DNA from: Clostridiales bacterium
GTDB lineage: Bacteria > Bacillota > Clostridia > Oscillospirales > CAG-272
Length of the DNA: 26,960 nt
Direction of reading: 5' to 3'
Assembly (NCBI GenBank): GCA_019415985.1
Contig: DXYE01000029.1
Coordinates: forward strand, 1-26,960
Part shown: positions 15,861 through 23,768 of the stretch, one piece after another
Numbering within the stretch: position 1 is the first letter of the stretch
How the letters are laid out: every line of letters begins with the position of its first letter
Notes under the pieces: model-generated
What the model saw: only the letters and a program-made list of their open reading frames with translations
What the model was told of the DNA's origin: nothing
Databases searched by the model: none
Program-made: the position numbers and the translations under genes

Positions 15861-17135
15861 TTACCGAATCTGTCCACTGCCGTCAACAAGATATTTTACG
15901 GTCGTCAGATCTGACAAGCCGAGCGGCCCCCGCGCATGCAGCTTTTGCGTAGAAATACCGATCTCTGCGCCGTACCCGAAAACTTCGCCGTCTGTAAAAC
16001 GAGTGGACGCGTTGACGTAAACGGCTGCGGCGTCAACCTGATTTTGAAAGTACCGCGCATTCTCCATGCTCTCGGTGATAATGGCCTCGCTGTGCTTTGT
16101 GCCGTACCGGTTAATGTGTGCAACTGCCTCTGAAAGCGAATCGACCACCTTAACCGCGAGGATATAGTCGTTGTACTCCGTCTCAAAATCCTCTTCCGTG
16201 GCAGCGGTGCAATGGATGATGCTTTGTGTGCGCGAACAGCCGCGAAGCTCCACCGGCACCTTTGAAGCCTCCGCCTCTAACAGGGGCAAAAAGGATTTGG
16301 CGGCGCTGTGGTGTACAAGCAGTGTTTCAATGGCGTTGCAGACCGATGGACGCTGTGCCTTTGCGTTCATGGTTACCGAACAGGCCATGTTCAAATCTGC
16401 GCTTTCGTCCACATACAGATGGCAGTTACCGGCCCCTGTTTCGATGACGGGAACCTTTGCCTGCTCCGTAACGCTGCGGATTAGACCGGCGCTGCCGCGC
16501 GGAATCAATACGTCCACCAGTCCCCGCATATCCATAAGGGCGGTAGCGCTTTCGCGATCTGTGATATCGATAAACTGCAGCAGTCCGTCGGGAAGTCCAG
16601 CTTCTTCCAGCCCGTTTTTCAGGCATCGAACCAGCGCAAGGTTCGAGAGCAGGGCCTCCCTTCCTCCGCGCAGAACAGCGGCGTTGCCGGACATCAGACA
16701 AAGACCTGCAGCGTCAACGGTTACGTTCGGGCGCGCTTCGTAGATCATGGCAACAACGCCGAGAGGAACGCGAACTTTGCGAATTTGAAGTCCGTTTGGC
16801 CTGACAGAGTACGTTCCTTGGCCTATAGGATCCGAAAAACGGGCGAGATTTTCGAGCGCATCCGCCATGGCGCGAAGCCTTTCGGGCGTCAGTCTCAGAC
16901 GGTCCTGCATAGAAACGCGCATCCCTTCCGCCTTAGCGCGGGAGAGATCCTTTCCGTTCTCCGAGAGAATATAACCTTCGCTTTCCAGCAAATGACGCCT
17001 CATTGCACGGAGCGCTTCCTGTTTCTGCAAGGTAGAGGCTGACGCACCTGCCGGCGCAGCCCGCTTCGCACCGGCGCAAAGTGTTTTGACCTGCTCATAG
17101 ATCGTGCCGTTATCATTGCGTTCCCGTTCGTTCAT
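15861..17135 (-). CDS. proA: Gamma-glutamyl phosphate reductase
   Basis: A 424-residue NADPH-dependent aldehyde-dehydrogenase-fold enzyme that reduces gamma-glutamyl phosphate to glutamate semialdehyde in proline synthesis. The catalytic Cys266 lies in QRPSVCNAIETLLVH; VPLGVVAMIYEARPNVTVDAAGL (124-146, read in outline) and IETGAGNCHLYVD are family signatures; the end has GEVFGYGAEIGISTQKLHARGPLGL in outline. The start at 17135 is chosen because a longer frame to 17192 overlaps the promoter. Its usual partner proB is not in the window. It follows mreC on the same strand but appears to have its own promoter and terminator. Confidence 0.95.
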   Translation of the reverse strand: MNERERNDNGTIYEQVKTLCAGAKRAAPAGASASTLQKQEALRAMRRHLLESEGYILSENGKDLSRAKAEGMRVSMQDRLRLTPERLRAMADALENLARFSDPIGQGTYSVRPNGLQIRKVRVPLGVVAMIYEARPNVTVDAAGLCLMSGNAAVLRGGREALLSNLALVRCLKNGLEEAGLPDGLLQFIDITDRESATALMDMRGLVDVLIPRGSAGLIRSVTEQAKVPVIETGAGNCHLYVDESADLNMACSVTMNAKAQRPSVCNAIETLLVHHSAAKSFLPLLEAEASKVPVELRGCSRTQSIIHCTAATEEDFETEYNDYILAVKVVDSLSEAVAHINRYGTKHSEAIITESMENARYFQNQVDAAAVYVNASTRFTDGEVFGYGAEIGISTQKLHARGPLGLSDLTTVKYLVDGSGQIR

Positions 17136-17166
17136 AGTAGGGTACCATCCTTTCTTGGAATAAAAT

Positions 17167-17196
17167 TTTATAGGTCCGGCGCCATTCAGCATACAA
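17167..17196 (-). promoter_or_regulatory. Probable proA promoter
   Basis: On the minus strand TTGTAT (17196-17191), 18-bp spacer, TATAAA (17172-17167). Transcription would start about 25 nt before the proA ATG. Confidence 0.5.
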
Positions 17197-17295
17197 CTGC
17201 ACCATCGTCTTCATACAGATTTCTTTCGGAAAAGCGTGCTGTCCAGCTTATCATCCGCCTAAATCAAAGAGGAACTGCCGAGAGAGCGGATACAA

Positions 17296-18186
17296 TTATG
17301 CGTGAGGTTCTGTAGCCGGGGCAATCTCCGGCGAAGAGAAGTCTTCCTCTTCACGGGTAAAACCGGTGATGACCATGACCCTGCTGATCTGATCCAGCGC
17401 GGCAGGCGGCTGTATGACAGCATACAGCGATGCATTGGCGGCATCAGCTTTGACTTCGACAACCTCTCCGATATACAGACCGGAGGGATATACGCTGCCG
17501 ATTCCAGAGGTTAGAATGCGGTCACCGGTTTGGATATCAGCGGAGGGGTCGAGATTGGAAAGACGGCATCTGCCCTCTGCACGAAGAGCAAAGTCGCCTT
17601 CGATCAAGCCTGCGGCGCCGCTGCGTTCTGCGTATGCGCCGGCAGCCGCTGTTGTCTCTGTGAGCGGCACGACCCTGGACCAATTGGTTCCGACCTCGCT
17701 CAGATATCCCAGCACGCCATCCGCTGTGATGACAGGCATATTCAGGGACAGGCCGTCTTCCACGCCGCGGTTCAGCGTTAAAAAGGAACGGTAATTGTTG
17801 GTTTCCCGGCCGACAACATCAGCCTGAACAAATTGGAAATCCTTCCTGGACCGTTTCAGTTCAAGAAAAGAGGTGAGAAATTCATTTTCCTCGCGAAGCT
17901 GGTCTGCCTCGCGAAGCGCATTCTGCATACCGGCGATCGTATTTTCGAGTTCCTGTATTTTTTTATCCAGTTCGTCTGCATCTTGAAATTGCGCAAAAAA
18001 AGCGTCTATATGATCGGTAAGAGATGTCAGCGCTCCCTGTACAGGCGTTATGATTGCAGCAATTGCATTACGTAAAGGAGGCGTGCGTCCGGACAAAGAG
18101 AGCGTGAGCGTTATGGCCGCACAGAGAAACGCAACGATCAGAACTCCTACTGCAATTTTATTCGGACGCCAGCGTTTTGGTTTCAC
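17296..18186 (-). CDS. mreC: Rod shape-determining protein MreC
   Basis: A 296-residue bitopic protein of the elongasome. A basic cytoplasmic end (MKPKRWRPNK) is followed by a membrane segment at about 11-31, a coiled coil at about 68-110 (DELDKKIQELENTIAGMQN and onward), and the two-part beta domain with DVVGRETNNYRSFLTLNRG and TGDRILTSGIGSVYPSGLYIG phrases typical of MreC. A Thr/Pro/Glu-rich tail ends the protein. The start is GTG with AAGGAGA 8 bases upstream. It lies downstream of mreB, but no mreD follows: the next gene is proA. Confidence 0.93.
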   Translation of the reverse strand: MKPKRWRPNKIAVGVLIVAFLCAAITLTLSLSGRTPPLRNAIAAIITPVQGALTSLTDHIDAFFAQFQDADELDKKIQELENTIAGMQNALREADQLREENEFLTSFLELKRSRKDFQFVQADVVGRETNNYRSFLTLNRGVEDGLSLNMPVITADGVLGYLSEVGTNWSRVVPLTETTAAAGAYAERSGAAGLIEGDFALRAEGRCRLSNLDPSADIQTGDRILTSGIGSVYPSGLYIGEVVEVKADAANASLYAVIQPPAALDQISRVMVITGFTREEEDFSSPEIAPATEPHA

Positions 18187-18642
18187 TTGCGTATCTCCTT
18201 TCTATATAGACTGTGAGGCGGAATTGGGAAGCTCTCGTATTTCCGCAGGGATTTTCTTGGCTTCAGTTGCCAGACGGAGAGAGCCTGTAGTCGGGACAAC
18301 AACGGAAAAACGGCTTACGCGTCCTTCTCTGCCGTACCATTCGCCTCGGAGGACGGATGTCTGAAAACGCTTTTAGGTATAAAACCGTGCAAACCGCATA
18401 TCCTCTGCGCGAATCGGTAAATACCCCTTGTCCTTAAGCAAAATGAGGCTGAGCCGTATGATACAAGTACCGGGGAGTGGCTTGAAAGCTGAAACATTCA
18501 AACGTGTGATGCGTAAAAGAAACAATAATATGCCTGCTTGCCCGAAAGGCCTCTTCTTCGTCTATCCTGCGGGAGGGAGTAAAGAGCGTGACAGCGTTAT
18601 TGTAATATAGAATCGGGGAAAAGCCGTCGGGAGGGTGAAAAT
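18187..18642 (-). other. mreB-mreC spacer, no gene
   Basis: A 456-bp gap, unusually long for these two genes. I find no supported gene, no clear terminator and no convincing promoter. Short minus-strand frames lack ribosome-binding sites. Confidence 0.45.
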
Positions 18643-19647
18643 TTATTCCGCGTGAAAGCGCATCAGCTTTTCCGGGTCACCCTTGAATTCGAGAAGCTTA
18701 CCGATTCCCGCGATTACACAATCCTGCGGCCGGCTTGCCGAATGCACATCGAGATGCGTGACCTCTGTCAGCAAATCGGTCATTCCGCCGAGCGCTGCGC
18801 CGCCACCGGTCAATAGAATCCCATCTTCCAAGAGATCTGCGGATATTTCAGGCGGCGTGTTTTCCAATGTCGTTCGAATGCTTTCCATCATCAGAAGGAG
18901 AGGCTCACTCATGGCTTCGAAAGTATCTCGGCTGGTAACGGTTATGGTTTTTAGAAGTCCGCTGACCACATCCCGGCCACGGATTTCCATATCTCCCCGG
19001 TCCAGTCGGGGATACACGGAACCAATGCTGTGCTTGATCAATTCAGCCGTCCGCCCGCTGACCATAAGATTATATTTCCGGCGAATATGGGCGGCAATGG
19101 CGTCATTGAGGTGCTCGCCTGCCACACGGACAGAAGAGGCGCGCACAACGCCGCCCAAGCTCATAACAGCCGCCTCTGTCATCCCGCCTCCGAGATCGAT
19201 GATCATACAACCCCTCGGCTGTGTGGCACGTATACCGGCGCCCAGGGCAGACATAAGGGACTTTTCCAAAACAGTGACCCTTTTGGCTCCCGCATCATAT
19301 AGCACCTCTTCCACCGCGCGGCGTTCTACCTCCGTGATGCCCCACGGAACGGCAACAGAAACCTCCGGATGCCGGATTGGCTTGCCGGAAGCGTTTTCCC
19401 AAAAACTCTGGAGCATAGCGCAGGCAACGTCGCAGCGTGCAATGACGCCTTCGCGGACGGGGTAACAGATCTCGAGACTCTCCGAGGTTCTGCCGAGCAT
19501 GGCAGCAGCCTCGCTTCCTGCCGTCAGAAGCTCTGAATTCTCGGTGTCTACTGCGGCGGCGGTTGGCTCGCGCAGAATGATGCCCCGTCCCGGCATGAAA
19601 ATTCTGGTAAAGGAGGTGCCCAGATCAATTCCGATGTGCCTGGCCAT
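18643..19647 (-). CDS. mreB: MreB-family actin-like protein, divergent
   Basis: A 334-residue actin-fold ATPase that organises lateral wall synthesis. Phosphate loop 1 is IGIDLGTSFTRIF (5-17), phosphate loop 2 IIDLGGGMTEAAVMSLGG (149-166), and the adenosine motif LLTGGGAALGG is at 278-288. Identity with MreB is supported by VAVPWGITEVERRAVEE, GRTAELIKHSIGS and by mreC and maf on either side. Departures: VPSG is VPWG (residue 102 Trp), and the highly conserved EEP-MAAAIGAG segment reads EKSLMSALGAG (128-138), which changes the Glu and Pro next to the active site. Polymer dynamics may therefore differ. A GGAAAGGA site precedes the ATG, somewhat far. Confidence 0.88.
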   Translation of the reverse strand: MARHIGIDLGTSFTRIFMPGRGIILREPTAAAVDTENSELLTAGSEAAAMLGRTSESLEICYPVREGVIARCDVACAMLQSFWENASGKPIRHPEVSVAVPWGITEVERRAVEEVLYDAGAKRVTVLEKSLMSALGAGIRATQPRGCMIIDLGGGMTEAAVMSLGGVVRASSVRVAGEHLNDAIAAHIRRKYNLMVSGRTAELIKHSIGSVYPRLDRGDMEIRGRDVVSGLLKTITVTSRDTFEAMSEPLLLMMESIRTTLENTPPEISADLLEDGILLTGGGAALGGMTDLLTEVTHLDVHSASRPQDCVIAGIGKLLEFKGDPEKLMRFHAE

Positions 19648-19746
19648 ATGTTCTGAATCCTTTCCGCAGCCGTAGCCGCAATTACGACAAAAATGTACAT
19701 CTGTGTATTACTGACCGGTTTGATGCTCTATAGTAAAAAGAAGGTA

Positions 19747-19786
19747 GATAACCATCGGCGCGAAGGGGAACCCGCCGATGGTTATC
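19747..19786 (-). terminator. Perfect 14-bp hairpin between maf and mreB
   Basis: GATAACCATCGGCG at 19747-19760 and CGCCGATGGTTATC at 19773-19786 around a 12-base loop. On the minus strand a T-rich tract (CTTCTTTTTAC) begins about three bases beyond the stem. It could terminate or attenuate the transcript coming from maf, or be a processing site. Confidence 0.55.
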
Positions 19787-19830
19787 AGGGGTTTATGAAC
19801 CATAACAGGAGGCACATGTGTCCGGCTGCG

Positions 19831-20424
19831 TCAGAATTTTGCTTCGCCCGGCGCCAAAAGATTCAGGCCGAAATCTGCCAGCAGCATTTCATGTAGCAGC
19901 GATACAGGAAGTCCGACTACGTTGAAATAATCACCTTCAATACGGTCGACGAAAACTGCACCGCGTTCCTGAATCCCATATCCGCCTGCTTTGTCGAGCG
20001 GTTCTCCGGTTTCGACATAGGCTGCGATTTCCCCCTCGGACAGCTCGCGGAAGTACACGTCTGTTTTTCGGCTTGCAAGACGAAGGCAGCCTTGGCAAAG
20101 AACGGCGAGCCCCGTATAAACTTGGTGACGGGACCCGGAAAGAAGGCGAAGCATTCGAAATGCGTCCGCACGGTCTGCGGGCTTGCCCAAAACCGCTCCT
20201 CCGCGGACGACGACCGTATCGGCTGCGATGATACATTCTCCGGGGCGCACAAGAGCGCGTGCAGCCCGAGCTTTTCGGCACGCAAGCCCCATGACAAGCT
20301 CATCCGGTTCAGGAAAACCTGTATAAGCCTCCGTGACTTCGGGCACTGCAACACGGAAAGGGATTCCGAACATGGAAAGAATAGCCCGCCGGCGCTCTGA
20401 ATGGGAAGCCAAAAGTATTTTCAT
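19831..20424 (-). CDS. maf: Maf-family nucleotide pyrophosphatase
   Basis: A 197-residue Maf/YhdE-type nucleoside triphosphate pyrophosphatase, thought to remove non-canonical nucleotides and, in Bacillus, to affect septation. Motifs are ASHSERRRAIL at 6-16, IIAADTVVV at 65-73 with Asp69 as the likely catalytic base, LGKP at 79-82, SGSRHQVYTGLAV, and DKAGGYGIQERGAVFVDRI with DYFNVVGLP near the end. The start has GGAG 7 bases upstream. The maf-mreB-mreC order is the common Firmicutes arrangement (often with radC between). Confidence 0.93.
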   Translation of the reverse strand: MKILLASHSERRRAILSMFGIPFRVAVPEVTEAYTGFPEPDELVMGLACRKARAARALVRPGECIIAADTVVVRGGAVLGKPADRADAFRMLRLLSGSRHQVYTGLAVLCQGCLRLASRKTDVYFRELSEGEIAAYVETGEPLDKAGGYGIQERGAVFVDRIEGDYFNVVGLPVSLLHEMLLADFGLNLLAPGEAKF

Positions 20425-20484
20425 GTCACCGCTCCTTTCGTGCCTTATAATATTAGAGAAAAAAGCCTGGAGTCCGAGATACTG

Positions 20485-21762
20485 TCAATTGAGCCCGATG
20501 GTCAATTTCGGAAAGTCCAAGGAAGTGAGAAGACTGTCCATATTGTAAAGGACGACAACGCGGTCGATATCGTTTTCGCGAATGAATTCCGCAACAGACT
20601 GGCGGTAATATCGCAGATCGATCAGAACAAGGTCGTAATGCCGAGCAAGAAACGGCGCCAAAGCGTTGGCGAAGCTGTCCTTCAAGAGCAGCAGCTTCTG
20701 GCGCGGTTCGGAGGGAGAGAGCTGACGTATCTCCAGACAGGCTGGATTGCCTGAAAGAAAGGCGCTGTATTGATCCTTGCCTTCCAGATACGATGTGTCA
20801 TAGAAACCGTTGTAAACCTCGCCGGAGTCGGATATCCGCGTCTCGAAATCGGTCTCGTCACCCTCGAACCTGTACCATTCGATGGTATCGGGTTCGATCC
20901 ATTTCAGACCGGCGCTGGACCAGGAGGTACCGTAAAAATCATCGCTAACCGTTTGAATGTCAAAGGCCTCGGGCGGCAGCGGTTCACCGCCGAAATGCCG
21001 CATCAGCTCCGCATAGGCGAGATATGCGCCCCTGGTGGTCCAGTGATGATCTGTTCGATACATAACATAGTCGCCGCTGGCCGCCGCCTCCCGCAAAGGA
21101 TCGCGGAGATTCAGAATATCAATGGTATTCTCATAAGAAAGGAGGGTATCCCAGGGGGCATGTACCGGATTGATATCAAACAGTACCGGCAGCTTGCTTT
21201 CCATTGCATCAATGGTACGTGGAGCTGCGGCCAGCGTCAGAGGAATGCCATTCTCGGACAGAACTCCGGCGAATGAACTGAGCATCTCAAGCTTTGCCGA
21301 AAGCCCCTCTGTATCTGGAGAATCGAAGCGTTCGATGAGGTAGGAATCCGCGGCAAACAGAATACCGTTGTTTTCACCCTTCATCAGGGCAATTTCGGCA
21401 GCCCCGCGTACGCCGACAAAAAAATCACGAAAGGGGAATTGATCCGCATAAAATGTATTGATTTCACTCGTGAATTTTCCGGAAAAAAAACGATCGAGAA
21501 AGGTTCCATTCTGTATACGTTCCCAAACAGGGCCACTGCTCTGTGAGGACGCTTTCGGAAACTGTTGTAAATACCGGTTTTCCTGCTCGGAATATTCTCT
21601 TTGGGGTAGTAGATAGATGAGAACGGCAAAAAAGAATAAAATACCGGCAAATAAAAGGGTAATAAGCAAATCTGCCGTTTTTGTTTCTGACGCGTGCCTG
21701 TTTTCTATTTGTTCTGGCGTTAAATCTGTTTGAAGAGACGGGGCTTTGTGTTTAGAGATCAT
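20485..21762 (-). CDS. DHHW family protein (AlgJ/SGNH-like acyl-transfer partner)
   Basis: A 425-residue protein with a cytoplasmic start, one membrane segment at about 32-53, and a large extracellular domain. It carries the family's name motif DHHW at 238-241 (YRTDHHWTTRGAYLAY) and, near the C-terminus, LLLLKDSFANALAPFLARHYDLVLIDLRYY read in outline, with the conserved Asp-Ser. Such proteins are related to AlgJ/AlgX-type SGNH hydrolases and are usually encoded beside an MBOAT acyltransferase, as here. It likely receives an acyl group from the MBOAT protein and passes it to an envelope polysaccharide. The polymer is unknown. It lies 60 bp upstream of maf. Confidence 0.88.
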   Translation of the reverse strand: MISKHKAPSLQTDLTPEQIENRHASETKTADLLITLLFAGILFFFAVLIYLLPQREYSEQENRYLQQFPKASSQSSGPVWERIQNGTFLDRFFSGKFTSEINTFYADQFPFRDFFVGVRGAAEIALMKGENNGILFAADSYLIERFDSPDTEGLSAKLEMLSSFAGVLSENGIPLTLAAAPRTIDAMESKLPVLFDINPVHAPWDTLLSYENTIDILNLRDPLREAAASGDYVMYRTDHHWTTRGAYLAYAELMRHFGGEPLPPEAFDIQTVSDDFYGTSWSSAGLKWIEPDTIEWYRFEGDETDFETRISDSGEVYNGFYDTSYLEGKDQYSAFLSGNPACLEIRQLSPSEPRQKLLLLKDSFANALAPFLARHYDLVLIDLRYYRQSVAEFIRENDIDRVVVLYNMDSLLTSLDFPKLTIGLN

Positions 21763-22086
21763 TGGATTATCCTACTTTCCGTATATTCTGAAGCTGTATG
21801 ATTGACCTGCCGTCCCCGGCTAGAGCTGGTGCGGTAGGCGATTGCAGATATCTGCCGTATCGTATACGATTATAAGGACCAACGGGAGGAAGAAATAGAA
21901 GCGTATAAAGCACAGCGTTTATGTGCCCGCTTGCTTTTCCACACGTTCGGATAAGAACGGCAGGCCGAGTCAGCGCCGGCTTTTTTGCAGGAGCCGGTAT
22001 CCCACGTTTGTATCGCTCGTCCTAGCCCTTGCACGGCAGCTTTGTCTGATGGCTGCGGCAGATACGAGAGCGAACGCTGTCTCAGC
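21763..22086 (-). other. MBOAT-DHHW spacer, no gene
   Basis: A 324-bp gap. It holds short inverted repeats and GCCGGC followed by six T at 21976-21987 on the plus strand, but no plus-strand gene lies upstream of it. No supported gene is seen. Confidence 0.4.
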
Positions 22087-23496
22087 TCAGAATGCAAAGT
22101 AAAGGAAGGGGTTGTAAGAGGAATTGACGAGATAAGCCGTCATTAGGAGAAGCACAACGGGAACCAACACGCATGCGGCATACCTGCCGACGGCGGAACG
22201 GTCATAGAGTTGCCAGAAGATACGTTTGGGAAGCGGTGTCGAGCCGATTACGGCAATCATAAGAAAGACGAGCTGATGGAGGAGGGTATAAAGATCTCCG
22301 GAATTGAGCAGGCCTGCGCCGCCGGCGCCGAAAAGACTGGCTAAATAGGATGCGCCTGCACCCATGTCCTCAAAAGCAAAGATCAGCCAGCCGAAATAGA
22401 TAAAAAACAGCGCGTAAATATGGCGGAATACCGCCGGGAGCCGATCCATGCGCTTGAGCAGGAACGCCTTTTCGAGAATCAGGAGCAGACCATAGTACAG
22501 GCCCCAAATGATATAATTCCAGTTTGCGCCGTGCCAGAAGCCGGTGAGAAACCAAACCACAAGGAGGTTCCGATACATGCGGAAGCGGCCTGCGCGATTT
22601 CCGCCGAGCGGAATGTAGACGTATTCCCTGAACCATGTGCCCAGTGAAATATGCCACCGCCGCCAAAATTCCGTGATGCTTTGGGAGATATAGGGGTAAT
22701 TAAAATTTTCGAGAAAGCGGAATCCGAGCATTTTGCCCAGTCCTATAGCCATGTCGGAATAACCGGAGAAGTCGAAGTAGATGTAAAAGCAGTAGAAGAG
22801 AAGACCTGTCCACGCACCGAGGACGGTTCGGCTTCCATCGGAGGCGAGCCGCGCGGATTCCCAAACCGCGTATGCGGAGTTGGCGAGGAAGACTTTTTTG
22901 GCCAGACCACAGACAAAGGTTCTCGCTCCGCTGGCAAACAGGGCGATGGATACCGTTCTGTGCCGGAGCTGCTCGTCCACCTCCTGATAACGTACGATTG
23001 GGCCGGCGATAAGCTGCGGAAACAGAGTGACATAGGTACCGAAGGTCACAAAATTCTTTTGCATACGCGCCTCGCCCCGGTAAACGTCTATGGGATAAGA
23101 CATGGTTTGGAAAGTGTAAAAGGATATGCCTATGGGAAGCTCGAGACCGAGCGGCTCAAGGAAAGAGAGGAACGGCAGACGCCTGAGATTAGTAATGAAA
23201 AAGTCACAGTACTTAAAGAAACCGAGAATCATCAGACTGACGATAATGTCAAGCACAAGAAAGAAGCGTGCGCGCCGGGGCTGCGTATCCCGATACTTTC
23301 CCACAAAATAACCGCAGACATAGTTTACCGCAATGGTAAAGACCATGAGCCAAATGAGCTTCGGCTCACCCCAGCCGTAAAAGGCCAGACTGACGACAAA
23401 CAGCACAAGATTTCGGAATTTCCAGGGGGTGATAAAGTAAAGAAGAAGGGATGCGGCCAGATAGAAATACAGAAATTCCAGACTGGAGAAAACCAT
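22087..23496 (-). CDS. MBOAT-family O-acyltransferase (AlgI-like)
   Basis: A 469-residue polytopic membrane protein with about ten or more hydrophobic segments. The MBOAT active-site His322 lies in LTGFWHGANWNYIIWGLYYG, and the second conserved His282 in FWRRWHISLGTWFREYVYIPLGG. PIGISFYTFQTMSYPIDVYRG (121-141 in outline) and FDFSGYSDMAIGLGKMLG are also family hallmarks. It would move acyl groups, usually acetyl, across the membrane to its DHHW partner, encoded 324 bp downstream. DltB is a relative, but there are no dltA, dltC or dltD genes here, so AlgI/PatA-type acetylation is more likely. The ribosome-binding site AAAGG is weak and far from the ATG. Confidence 0.93.
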   Translation of the reverse strand: MVFSSLEFLYFYLAASLLLYFITPWKFRNLVLFVVSLAFYGWGEPKLIWLMVFTIAVNYVCGYFVGKYRDTQPRRARFFLVLDIIVSLMILGFFKYCDFFITNLRRLPFLSFLEPLGLELPIGISFYTFQTMSYPIDVYRGEARMQKNFVTFGTYVTLFPQLIAGPIVRYQEVDEQLRHRTVSIALFASGARTFVCGLAKKVFLANSAYAVWESARLASDGSRTVLGAWTGLLFYCFYIYFDFSGYSDMAIGLGKMLGFRFLENFNYPYISQSITEFWRRWHISLGTWFREYVYIPLGGNRAGRFRMYRNLLVVWFLTGFWHGANWNYIIWGLYYGLLLILEKAFLLKRMDRLPAVFRHIYALFFIYFGWLIFAFEDMGAGASYLASLFGAGGAGLLNSGDLYTLLHQLVFLMIAVIGSTPLPKRIFWQLYDRSAVGRYAACVLVPVVLLLMTAYLVNSSYNPFLYFAF

Positions 23497-23768
23497 AATC
23501 TTTTTGTTACCTTTCTTGGTTTCAGGATGACAGCGGCTGTTTCTTACTCCGGCCGCACGTTAGGACGAAGGATAAAAGGGTTAGAGAGTCCGGTATTCAG
23601 CAGAAGAGAAATCTGCAGTCGCAATAGAGGATTCCCCGCGCATATTCAGGATTTCAGATGAGTAACGGTCTCTTACGTATGCGTTCGGGAGTATTCAGTG
23701 CCGCTTTTTCAGAGGGCCATGCTTTGAAAAGCAGTACGCAGTTGCATAAACGATAAAAATTTCCACGG

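Noticed and set aside
18683..19465. 260-codon open frame on the plus strand opposite mreB
   Set aside because: A Ser/Arg/Pro-rich shadow of the mreB coding strand.
22651..23661. 336-codon open frame on the plus strand opposite the MBOAT gene
   Set aside because: It is antisense to a clear MBOAT coding sequence and has a highly charged low-complexity translation without family features.
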